This document shows positions 1-6,639 of a DNA stretch of 12,406 nucleotides, one piece after another. The DNA is from Verrucomicrobiota bacterium (lineage in GTDB: Bacteria > Verrucomicrobiota > Verrucomicrobiia > Opitutales > Opitutaceae), in assembly GCA_023410155.1 (NCBI GenBank), contig JAEYQF010000030.1:1-12406 (forward strand). Reading direction: 5' to 3'. The position numbers were made by a program, and so were the translations under genes. The notes under the pieces were generated by a model. That model was not told where the DNA came from. It made no database searches and was given only the letters and a program-made list of their open reading frames with translations. Positions within the stretch are counted from its first letter, which is position 1. Every line of letters starts with the position of its first letter.

Positions 1-388
1 AACCGACCGAGCCATCGGCGGTAGCGATCCCGGCGATGCCCGCGACCAACCAGTAGCTCTTCGAAAGATCGAAGCGTGGATCGAGGCCCAACGCCATGAT
101 GGTCGCGGCCGCGTTGGAGTTTCCCATGCCGGTGACGACTCCCAGGATCGTGCCATCGGCGTTCGTTCGCAGGTCGCGATGTCCAGCGGGGAACGGCAGC
201 ACGCGGTCGAGCTTTTCGCGTTCGACCCAGTATTGGAATTCGCCCGGCTTGTCGCCGCTGTCCGCGCCAATCTCGAACATGGCGACGACCACGACGCGGG
301 GTCGGATCAGTTCGGCGGCCGGAGCAAGGAGAGGGAGCAGGGCGAGCGCGCCCAACAGCACGCGGTAACACAGGGGAGGGAGGCACAT
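1..388 (-). CDS. Exported purine nucleoside permease (NUP family), N-terminal part, cut by window edge
   Basis: Reading the minus strand from the ATG at 388-386 gives 129 codons open to the window edge. Residues 1-25 are a signal peptide: a hydrophobic LLGALALLPLLAPAA stretch ending near AAE, which predicts export to the periplasm. The mature part starts RPRVVVVAMFEIGADSGDKP (30-47 region), followed by GEFQYWVERE, LPFPAGHRDLR and VTGMGNSNAAATIMALGLDP, then YWLVAGIAGI (112-121). I recognise this order as the NUP family (Pfam PF06516, named for the Candida albicans nucleoside permease). The GMG-x2-NAAAT ... GIAG pattern also resembles the GIGKVNAA ... GxAG core of nucleoside phosphorylases and nucleosidases, so the protein may bind or cleave nucleosides rather than form a channel. 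It is divergent from the TonB receptor and near an NCS2 purine permease, which fits purine uptake. No Shine-Dalgarno precedes the ATG. The family call is firm; the exact activity is not. Confidence 0.86.
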   Translation of the reverse strand, partial: MCLPPLCYRVLLGALALLPLLAPAAELIRPRVVVVAMFEIGADSGDKPGEFQYWVEREKLDRVLPFPAGHRDLRTNADGTILGVVTGMGNSNAAATIMALGLDPRFDLSKSYWLVAGIAGIATADGSVG

Positions 389-524
389 AATGGAGAATGC
401 GCGCGGAGCACGCCCCGTGCCGCCGAACGTGCGGCCGAAGCTGCAATCCCTCTGCGTCTCTCTCGCTGGGTCGAACTGGTATATGACCTGCTTCCGCCTG
501 CCGACCTGCTTACACACAACACAC
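389..524. promoter_or_regulatory. Divergent intergenic region between NUP gene and TonB receptor
   Basis: This 136-bp gap separates the start codons of two divergent genes and must hold the promoter or promoters of both. TATATG at 480-485 is a possible plus-strand -10 element, but I see no matching -35 box at 17 bp. A small inverted repeat, GCCGC (419-423) with GCGGC (431-435), is present. The 15 nt before the receptor ATG are a CA-rich run (510-524) with no Shine-Dalgarno. Shared regulation of the two genes is inferred only from this geometry. Confidence 0.4.
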
Positions 525-2879
525 ATGAAAAAACTCATCTATTCCAGCGTCTCCGCCTTGGTGTTCACCACGGCGGTGTCGCTCCGACTCGCTGCTCAGA
601 CGAGTGAGTCGGAGGCTTCGGGAGATACGGTTCAGCTCGACAGATTGGAAGTTAACGATGTGCCGATCGAGGCACAGATCCTGCCCACCTCGCGTCCGTT
701 CAATTCGGTGTTCGGCACCAATGACAACATCGTCGACGTGCCCCGCAACGTGACGATCATCTCGCGTCAGCAGCTCAGCGACATCTCGATTTCGGACGTG
801 CTCGACTTCTCGAAACTGACCTCGAGCGCTTTCACGACCACGAACTTTGGCGCTCCCTCCAACGCGAGCATCCGCGGTCAGTCAGCGGACCTTTTCGTCA
901 ACGGTGTGCGCGCTCGTATCACCTCCAACGGCAACGGCCTTCCGATCGATTTCAATTCAGTCGAGTCGGTGAACATCGTGAAGGGGCCCGCCACCGCGGT
1001 GCAGGGCACGTCGATGTATGTCGGCGGCTTCATCGACTTGATCACGAAGCGTCCTTACTTCGATGCTCCGAAAACGACGGTGAGCTACACGATCGGTTCG
1101 TATAACACCAACAAGTGGATGCTCGACACCGGTGGCCCGATCTCGAAGCAGCTCGCTTACCGTTTTTCCTACTCGGGCGAGAACAGCGAAGGTTACTTCA
1201 CCGACGGCCACAAGCGCACGCACTCGATCTATGGTGCGCTGACCTTCCGTCCGAGCGACCGCTATGAGTTGTTCCTCACCGCGCAGGCGTTCATCGCGAG
1301 CTACACCGAAAACTGGGGCGTGAATCGCGTCACCCAGAACCTGATCGACAACGGCATGTATACGACTGGCATCAACATCAACAATGGTGCCAATGCCACG
1401 CCGTCCGATGCGCAGAACTCGGAACACGTCCTCGACAGCGGCAACATCATGGCCTGGGGCCCCGAGGTGAAACTCAACCGCCACCTCCGCCTGCTCAAGC
1501 CGGGCGACAACTCGAACGGCCAGGAGTTCGTCGTGCAGGCGATCCAGAAGATCGACGTCTCCGATCAGCTCGAGATCAAGAACACCTCGATCTACAGCTA
1601 CACGAAGCGCGACACGCTCAGCAGCTACTACTACAACGAAGTGATCGATCCCTCGATGTTCGCGGAGAACCGCACCGAATTCATCTTCGACCTCGGCGCC
1701 ATCGACCTCAACACGGGCGTCGACCTCCGCTGGCAGCGCACCAAGGCCTACGACGATTACTTCTTCGAGCCGGCCAACGTCTGGGACCTCACGAAGGATC
1801 ACGCCTATATCAACGTGTATAACTCGCCCGCGTTCTACGGCCGCTTCATCGGTCAACCGATCCCCGGCTGGCCCGATCGCTACGCCACGCCCGGCGTCAT
1901 CAACGGTGACACCAATGACAGCCGCGGCACCACCGTCGGTCCCTTTGCGCAGGGCTCGTGGGACATCAACGAGAAGCTGACCATCAAGGCGGGTGGTCGC
2001 GTGGATTTCTTCCATGCCCGCGTTCGTGAGCCGCTCGCACCGTTCCTCGTCGGTGGGGATGGCAGCAAGTCCATCAGCGTGAACATCCCGAACTACAACG
2101 GCTCGATCATCTTCAAGCCGACGACGAACTCGAGCGTCTACTTCACTTACAACAAGAGCAAGAACACCTCGGGCGCGGTCGGCAACGGCGGCGGTATCAC
2201 CGGCTGGGCGGAAGACGGCAACGGCGGCTACTTCCTCGACAAGGAAAACTTCCTGCAGCCCAGCGAGCTGTTCGAACTCGGCACCAAATACTCGCTCGCC
2301 GATGGCAAAGTCTTCCTGAACTTCGCGGTCTACGACCAGAAGCGCACGGCCAAGGCGACCAGCAGCACGGTCATCCAGCAGTTCAAATACAAGGGCTTCG
2401 AGTCCGAGGTGAATTTCCAGCCCAACAAGCGCCTCTACGCGACGCTCTCGTATTCCTACATCGATGCGGAGTCCTCGGCGCCGTTCCACTACGGCTTGTT
2501 CGGCGGCGCGACCGAGCTGCCTCCGGGCAATGTCGGCGGCACGGTTCCGATCGGCACCGTCACCCGCGTGTCCGGCCTGCCTGAGCACCTGTTCAACGCG
2601 CTCATCTCCTACAAATTCACCAACGGATTCGGCGTGAGCGCCAACACCGTCGTGACCGGCCCGATCAACAACAACGTTGCCGGCAACCTGGTCATTCCGA
2701 CGCAATACACGCTCGATCTCGGTGCGAGCTACACCACCAAACAGTGGGAGTATCGTGTCACGATCCTGAATGCGACGGACGAGGAGAACTGGTCGCCGCC
2801 GAACGCCGTTTACGGCAACGGCTCGATCCTGGCTCTCCCCGGCACGCAGGTGCAGGCTACGATCAAGTATACCTTCTAA
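525..2879 (+). CDS. TonB-dependent outer-membrane receptor
   Basis: A complete 784-residue TonB-dependent receptor, an outer-membrane beta barrel that imports a ligand using energy from TonB-ExbBD. The start at 525 was chosen because it begins with a signal peptide: MKKLIYSS, a hydrophobic stretch, then RLAAQ around residues 21-25. An in-frame ATG at 390 would add 45 residues before that peptide. DTVQLDRLEV (34-43) is a probable TonB box. The plug spans about 65-176, with DVPRNVTIIS, ASIRGQS, a ligand-side VNGVRAR, SVESVNIVKGP and GGFIDLITKRPYF. The rest is aromatic-rich barrel strand sequence ending ATIKYTF with the expected C-terminal Phe. The length is normal. There is no anti-sigma-interacting N-terminal extension. 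The substrate cannot be read from the sequence; the divergent NUP gene and the downstream xanthine-type permease hint at nucleosides, purines or a conjugate. It ends in a strong terminator. Confidence 0.93.
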   Translation: MKKLIYSSVSALVFTTAVSLRLAAQTSESEASGDTVQLDRLEVNDVPIEAQILPTSRPFNSVFGTNDNIVDVPRNVTIISRQQLSDISISDVLDFSKLTSSAFTTTNFGAPSNASIRGQSADLFVNGVRARITSNGNGLPIDFNSVESVNIVKGPATAVQGTSMYVGGFIDLITKRPYFDAPKTTVSYTIGSYNTNKWMLDTGGPISKQLAYRFSYSGENSEGYFTDGHKRTHSIYGALTFRPSDRYELFLTAQAFIASYTENWGVNRVTQNLIDNGMYTTGININNGANATPSDAQNSEHVLDSGNIMAWGPEVKLNRHLRLLKPGDNSNGQEFVVQAIQKIDVSDQLEIKNTSIYSYTKRDTLSSYYYNEVIDPSMFAENRTEFIFDLGAIDLNTGVDLRWQRTKAYDDYFFEPANVWDLTKDHAYINVYNSPAFYGRFIGQPIPGWPDRYATPGVINGDTNDSRGTTVGPFAQGSWDINEKLTIKAGGRVDFFHARVREPLAPFLVGGDGSKSISVNIPNYNGSIIFKPTTNSSVYFTYNKSKNTSGAVGNGGGITGWAEDGNGGYFLDKENFLQPSELFELGTKYSLADGKVFLNFAVYDQKRTAKATSSTVIQQFKYKGFESEVNFQPNKRLYATLSYSYIDAESSAPFHYGLFGGATELPPGNVGGTVPIGTVTRVSGLPEHLFNALISYKFTNGFGVSANTVVTGPINNNVAGNLVIPTQYTLDLGASYTTKQWEYRVTILNATDEENWSPPNAVYGNGSILALPGTQVQATIKYTF

Positions 2880-2902
2880 GCGAGTCAGCAGTGATTCCTT
2901 CG

Positions 2903-2932
2903 GCCGCCTTCTTCGGAAGGCGGCTTTTTTTT
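2903..2932 (+). terminator. Rho-independent terminator with UUCG tetraloop
   Basis: A perfect 9-bp stem (GCCGCCTTC at 2903-2911, GAAGGCGGC at 2916-2924) closes a TTCG loop, so the RNA carries the very stable C(UUCG)G tetraloop. It is followed directly by eight T residues (2925-2932). It lies 23 nt after the receptor stop codon and ends 12 nt before the permease ATG, so it should separate the two genes or act on read-through into the permease. Confidence 0.93.
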
Positions 2933-2944
2933 GGGGCCACGTCC

Positions 2945-4372
2945 ATGAATAGAGCTGCCGCGTGGCGTGGCGTCTGCTCATCCTCGCGCGTGCATAATCA
3001 TTCCGGCTCCAGTTCGGAGTTGCCCCCGCTGGTTTATGGATTGGAAGCGCGCGTGCCCATCGGCCCGGCCTTTCTCGTCGGCGCGCAACACGTCTCCGCG
3101 ATGGTCGTCGGCACGATCACGCCCCCGCTCATCCTCGCTGGCATTCTAAAGTTTCCCCCTGAGACGACGGCGTATCTCGTCAGCATCGCGCTGCTCGCTT
3201 CCGCTGTGGGCGCCTTTTTGCAATGCCGCCAGCGTGGGCCATTCGGCTCCGGGTTGCTGAGCGTCACCGGCACCAGTTTCGCTTTTCTCCAGCCACTCGC
3301 CCAAGCGGGCGCCGCCGGTGGACTCGCCCTCATGCTCGGCATGTCGTGTGTGACTGCGCCGCTGCTGATCGTGCTGTCGCCCCTGTTATCCCGCCTGCGC
3401 CGCGTCTTCACCCCGCTCGTCTCCGGCGTCGTGGTGCTGTTGATCGGCGCGTCGTTGATTCCTTCCGCGTATTTCAGCTTGGCCACTCCGCTGCACGAGG
3501 GAGCGCCGCTGTGGCAAAGTCTCCTCGTCGGTGCGGCGGTCATCGCGGTGATCGCCGTGACCCAGGCGTTGGGAAAACCCTGGTTGCGCATCGCCGGTGC
3601 CGCCGTCGGCGTCTTGGTCGGTTGTGCGATCTGTGCTTTCTTTGGCGGACTCCATCCTCCACCGGCGAGTTCTGGCGCGTGGCTCACGTGGCCCCATTTT
3701 TTGCCCCACGGTTTCGCGTTCGATTGGAAATTCGTGCTGCCGTTCGGCTTCATCTACCTCGTCTCAGTATTGGAGGCGATGGGCGACATGACCGCCACGG
3801 AGCAACTTTCCGGCGTGGAAACGGAAGGCCCGGCGCACTGGCGACGTTTGTCCGGTGGCGTGTTGGTCGACGGCACCTTGAGCACGGTTTCCGCGCTCTT
3901 CGGCGGATTCCCTAGTGCGACGTATGCGCAGAACAACGGTGTCATCCAGATCACCGGAGTGGCGAGTCGCCGCATCGGCTATGTGATGGCGGCGATCCTA
4001 GCCGTCCTCGGATTGATCCCAGCGGTGGGACGTTGGGTCACCGCCATGCCTCCGCCGGTGTTGGGCGGACTGGCGGTGTTGATGTTTGGCCTCGTTGCTG
4101 TTTCCGGCCTGCGACTTCTGATCAGCGCCGGGTTGGGCCAACGGGAGGGCGTCATCGTGGCTCTCTCACTCGGCGTAGGTCTGGGCCTTCCCACGCAGCC
4201 GACGTTGATTCACAGCCTGCCGGGATTCGCGCAGGCGTTGCTCGAGTCCGGCATTTCCGCGGGTGGCCTCACTGCGCTCTTTCTCAATCTCGTGTGGCCG
4301 CCCAAAGTGCCTGACACGGTCGTCGTTCCTCCGAGCCGGCCCGATGTGCCGACGGAATCATCTGTTCATTGA
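2945..4372 (+). CDS. NCS2/NAT family xanthine/urate-type purine permease
   Basis: A 475-residue inner-membrane H+-coupled nucleobase symporter of the NCS2 (NAT, COG2233) family. The NAT signature QNNGVIQITG (329-338) is intact, followed by VASRR as in XanQ-type members. VLEAMGD (275-281) holds the TM8 glutamate (E277) that corresponds to the substrate-binding Glu of XanQ. VGAQHVSAM (45-53) holds the TM1 histidine, and TGTSFAFLQP (108-117) is the TM3 strand region. The body is hydrophobic with about 12-14 segments; both tails are polar. The motifs favour xanthine or urate over uracil, but substrate choice within the family needs assay. The start is uncertain: ATG 2945 lies just after a terminator, with only GGGG (2933-2936) as a weak ribosome site. 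GTG 2990 (residue 16) is an in-frame alternative that still keeps the whole conserved domain, which begins near PPLVYGLEARVP. Confidence 0.93.
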   Translation: MNRAAAWRGVCSSSRVHNHSGSSSELPPLVYGLEARVPIGPAFLVGAQHVSAMVVGTITPPLILAGILKFPPETTAYLVSIALLASAVGAFLQCRQRGPFGSGLLSVTGTSFAFLQPLAQAGAAGGLALMLGMSCVTAPLLIVLSPLLSRLRRVFTPLVSGVVVLLIGASLIPSAYFSLATPLHEGAPLWQSLLVGAAVIAVIAVTQALGKPWLRIAGAAVGVLVGCAICAFFGGLHPPPASSGAWLTWPHFLPHGFAFDWKFVLPFGFIYLVSVLEAMGDMTATEQLSGVETEGPAHWRRLSGGVLVDGTLSTVSALFGGFPSATYAQNNGVIQITGVASRRIGYVMAAILAVLGLIPAVGRWVTAMPPPVLGGLAVLMFGLVAVSGLRLLISAGLGQREGVIVALSLGVGLGLPTQPTLIHSLPGFAQALLESGISAGGLTALFLNLVWPPKVPDTVVVPPSRPDVPTESSVH

Positions 4373-4424
4373 TTCGATCTCGCTGGCCCAGTGAAGCTCC
4401 GCGTTCTCCCCGGGCGAATTGGCA

Positions 4425-4444
4425 GGGCGATGCTGGTTGCGCCC
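4425..4444. terminator. Weak hairpin between convergent permease and Rieske genes
   Basis: GGGCG (4425-4429) can pair with CGCCC (4440-4444) around a 10-nt loop. There is no T-run on either side, so this is at best a weak bidirectional or factor-dependent stop. Apart from this I see nothing in the 106-bp convergent gap 4373-4478. Confidence 0.2.
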
Positions 4445-4478
4445 ACGAGGACGTCGGGCGCCACCGAGGTTGCCGCTT

Positions 4479-5495
4479 TCACGCCGTGAACTCGCGCCCG
4501 AGCCCGAGCTTTGCGAGCTGACGTCGATACTCGACCGAGGTGCGATCGGCGCGCACGTGCACTTCCTCGTCGAGATCGATCGGCAGGTCTTCGGGATTCT
4601 GCCGCTCGACGATCCGCTGATCCTCGCCGTAAACGCGTTGTTGAAACGCGATCGCCTCCGCGATCGGTTGCTCGTGATCAAACTCCCGCGCGATCACGGC
4701 AAACACGCGCGTTTTCCGCGCCGACACCGGGCAGCTTGCGTTGAGAATCGCGAATCGTCCGCCGTGCGGAAAATGCACGGTCAGGTGCGCGGTAAACGGC
4801 AGGTGCAGATCATAAATGCGCCGCCACACCTGATGTGCGGCCGACGGATCGCTGATGTTTCCCACCTGGCTCACGAACTCCGCATGCACGCCGGTCGGCG
4901 TCGGGGACACCTCGTAGCGCGGCACGACAGGGTCTTTGGCGGCAAACGTCACCGGATGCACGAACGCGAAATGCGCCACGTCGCAGAAGCTCTCGACCTG
5001 GCGCCCCGCTGAGGCGGCCCAGTCGAGCGGCGGCACATGGAACACCTGAAATCCTGGCGCGCCGAATTCCGGGAACTCCGGCAGCGGTCGCTCTTCGCGC
5101 GAATCGAGCTGCACCCATACGAGTCCGTAGCGTTCGACCGAATTAAAAAGCCGGAGCGTCAGTTTCGAAGGAATCGCTCCGCCCGGATGCGCGGGAATCA
5201 TCCGGCAGCGACCCCCGCCATCGTATCGATAGCCGTGATACGCACAGGTCACGTGTCCCTCGCACATCGTGCCCATGCTCAGCGGCGCTCCGCGATGCAC
5301 GCAAAGATCGGCGGCCACGGTGATACCCGCTCCGTCCCGATAGAGAACCAGTTCCTGATCGAGCACCTGCGCCGCGTGCGGCCGATCGGGCGTGATCTCT
5401 GACGCGACAGCCACCGGGTGCCAACAGCGCGAAAGCACCGTCCAATCCTGAAGGGGAAACGTGCACTTGCGGGGCAGAGCAGGGGCGGAACTCAT
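4479..5495 (-). CDS. Rieske non-heme iron oxygenase, NdmA/HpxD-like alpha subunit
   Basis: A 338-residue terminal oxygenase that would use O2 and electrons from a reductase to hydroxylate or demethylate an organic substrate in the cytoplasm. The Rieske [2Fe-2S] domain has C65-x-H67 (CVHRGAPL) and C84-x2-H87 (CAYHGYRYD). The catalytic domain has E168-x3-D172-x2-H175-x4-H180 (ESFCDVAHFAFVH), giving the bridging Asp and two iron ligands, and D292 in EDQRIVERQ as the probable third ligand. From memory, RYGLVWVQLDS, the IPSK segment, the NASCPV ... IARE segment and the C-terminal D-x-S-x-x-YRR-x-L align well with caffeine N-demethylase NdmA. HpxD of Klebsiella is another purine-linked Rieske oxygenase. 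No ferredoxin or reductase partner is in the window. The start at 5495 gives a normal N-terminus; an upstream in-frame ATG at 5549 overlaps the divergent gene's start. The substrate is not proven. Confidence 0.9.
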   Translation of the reverse strand: MSSAPALPRKCTFPLQDWTVLSRCWHPVAVASEITPDRPHAAQVLDQELVLYRDGAGITVAADLCVHRGAPLSMGTMCEGHVTCAYHGYRYDGGGRCRMIPAHPGGAIPSKLTLRLFNSVERYGLVWVQLDSREERPLPEFPEFGAPGFQVFHVPPLDWAASAGRQVESFCDVAHFAFVHPVTFAAKDPVVPRYEVSPTPTGVHAEFVSQVGNISDPSAAHQVWRRIYDLHLPFTAHLTVHFPHGGRFAILNASCPVSARKTRVFAVIAREFDHEQPIAEAIAFQQRVYGEDQRIVERQNPEDLPIDLDEEVHVRADRTSVEYRRQLAKLGLGREFTA

Positions 5496-5547
5496 GGCGT
5501 GTTTGTCAGTTGCGTGGCACCCGTGCGAAAGCGAGTTTCGTGCCGCC
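5496..5547. promoter_or_regulatory. Divergent promoter gap with CGAAA-N5-TTTCG inverted repeat
   Basis: Only 52 bp separate the start codons of the Rieske oxygenase and the amidohydrolase. Inside it, CGAAA (5526-5530) and TTTCG (5536-5540) form a 15-bp inverted repeat ending 7 nt before the amidohydrolase ATG. It could be an operator shared by both genes or a small hairpin near the start codon. No clear -35/-10 pair and no Shine-Dalgarno were found. Confidence 0.35.
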
Positions 5548-6417
5548 ATGCGGATCGTCGACGCCCACGTGCACCTCTACCCGCCGGAGATCAACCGCGA
5601 TCCTGCCGCGTGGGCCACCGCGCACGGCGAATCCCACTGGGCCGAGATGTGCACGCGCACACGGAAGAATGGCGGACCCGTGCAAACCTTCCCCACCGTC
5701 GACGAGCTGCTTCGCGAAATGGACCGCGCCGGCGTCGAGCATGCCGTGCTGCTCGGCTGGTATTGGAACACGCCCGAAGCCTGCGCGCTGCAAAATGCCT
5801 TCTACGCCGAACGTGTGCGCGCCCATCCGCAGCGCCTTTCCGCGTTTGCGACATGGCACCCACGCTGCGGTGTCGAAGAACTGCGCCGCGCGCGCGACGC
5901 CGGGCTTTGCGGCCTGGGCGAACTCTCGCCGCATTCGCAAGGCTTCCAGACGACCGCTCCCGAGTTCGCACTCGTGCTCGAACTCTGCGCGGAGTTCCGC
6001 TGGCCCGTGAACCTGCACGTAACCGATCCGGATTCGCGTCCGTATCCGGGGCGCGTCGAAACCCCGCTCGCGGAATTTCTCGTGCTCGCACGTCAGTTCC
6101 CGACCGTGAATTTCATTCTCGCGCACTGGGGCGGAAGACTGCCGATGAAGGATCGTTCCGCGCTCGAACTGTCCAATCTCTACTACGACACCGCTGCCAC
6201 GCCGCTCCTGTATCGCAGCGAAATCTGGAATCAGTTTCTCGCCGAGGTTCCGTCGTCGCGCGTGATCTTCGGCTCGGATTTCCCGCTGAATCTCTATCCG
6301 CGCGTCGACCAGACGCCGGTGATGCGACGCCTGATCGACGAGGCCATCTCCGGCGCAGTGGGTGAAGGAATTTTCGCGCACAACATCGAGCGCCTCCTTG
6401 CGCGGGCGAGGTCGTGA
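5548..6417 (+). CDS. Amidohydrolase family 2 (ACMSD-like TIM-barrel) metal hydrolase
   Basis: A 289-residue member of the amidohydrolase-related group (Pfam PF04909), which contains ACMSD-type decarboxylases and hydrolases of small lactone, amide or carboxylate substrates. It starts MRIVDAHVHLYPP, with the metal-binding HxH at H7 and H9 right at the N-terminus. This is why 5548 was preferred over in-frame upstream starts at 5494 or 5461. Further ligands or catalytic residues are H157 (VNLHVTD), H193 (ILAHWGG) and D244 (FGSDFPLN), all in the expected order, and GLGELSPH (122-129) matches a barrel strand. The length is typical and nothing is broken. It is divergent from the Rieske oxygenase with a 52-bp gap, so it may process that enzyme's product. 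The reaction cannot be named from sequence. Its last codons fall in a degenerate unit of the 22-bp repeat that follows. Confidence 0.87.
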   Translation: MRIVDAHVHLYPPEINRDPAAWATAHGESHWAEMCTRTRKNGGPVQTFPTVDELLREMDRAGVEHAVLLGWYWNTPEACALQNAFYAERVRAHPQRLSAFATWHPRCGVEELRRARDAGLCGLGELSPHSQGFQTTAPEFALVLELCAEFRWPVNLHVTDPDSRPYPGRVETPLAEFLVLARQFPTVNFILAHWGGRLPMKDRSALELSNLYYDTAATPLLYRSEIWNQFLAEVPSSRVIFGSDFPLNLYPRVDQTPVMRRLIDEAISGAVGEGIFAHNIERLLARARS

Positions 6418-6423
6418 CCAAAT

Positions 6424-6599
6424 CCGCACCGAGTCGCGCCAGAGTGCAGACACGGTCGAGACAAGGTGCGCACCGAGTCGCACTAAAGTCCGGACATGGT
6501 TGCACAGAGGTGCGGACGTGATCGCACGAAGGTCCGGCGCGGCTCGAGCCATGGTCCGGACTGGATCGCGACAAAGCGCGACTGGACTGCAGCCGCGGC
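6424..6599. repeat. Array of eight degenerate 22-bp tandem repeats
   Basis: Eight consecutive units of exactly 22 bp start at 6424, 6446, 6468, 6490, 6512, 6534, 6556 and 6578. The consensus is SCGGACNNGG for columns 1-10 and TCGCACNAARGT for columns 11-22. Columns 2 (C), 11 (T) and 21 (G) are identical in all eight; columns 3 and 13 (G) match in seven. Neighbouring units 4 and 5 share 16 of 22 bases; the outer units are more decayed. A ninth, weaker unit (6402-6423) overlaps the amidohydrolase stop codon. Junctions create GTCCGGAC palindromes at 6488-6495 and 6554-6561. The array fills most of the 222-bp convergent gap before the amidase stop. 22 bp is not a codon multiple, so it is not coding; it is close to two helical turns. 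Function unknown; possibly a phased protein-binding array or a structured 3' end. Confidence 0.8.
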
Positions 6600-6639
6600 G
6601 CCCCGCCCCGGCAAAGCGCGTCGCGCTGCCCGTCCGAGT

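Noticed and set aside
390..524. Upstream start giving the TonB receptor 45 extra residues
   Set aside because: The extension precedes a normal signal peptide at MKKLIYSS and would block its function; the extra residues show no anti-sigma-type domain.
2744..2944. Upstream start for the permease inside the receptor gene
   Set aside because: It would need translation through the receptor's 3' end and the terminator hairpin, and adds a polar segment with no family match.
957..2981. A 674-codon open frame on the minus strand opposite the TonB receptor
   Set aside because: Its sequence is rich in Arg, Val, Asp and Glu without any domain order, and it mirrors the codon pattern of the receptor. The opposite strand has clear receptor motifs.
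4373..4478. Gene remnant or small RNA between permease and Rieske gene
   Set aside because: No promoter, no stable structure with a T-run and no recognisable protein fragment.
5506..6552. A 348-codon minus-strand open frame opposite the amidohydrolase
   Set aside because: Antisense shadow of a GC-rich gene; it has no recognisable motif and runs into the 22-bp repeats.
6424..6599. CRISPR array
   Set aside because: Units abut directly with no spacers, are degenerate, and no cas gene is present.
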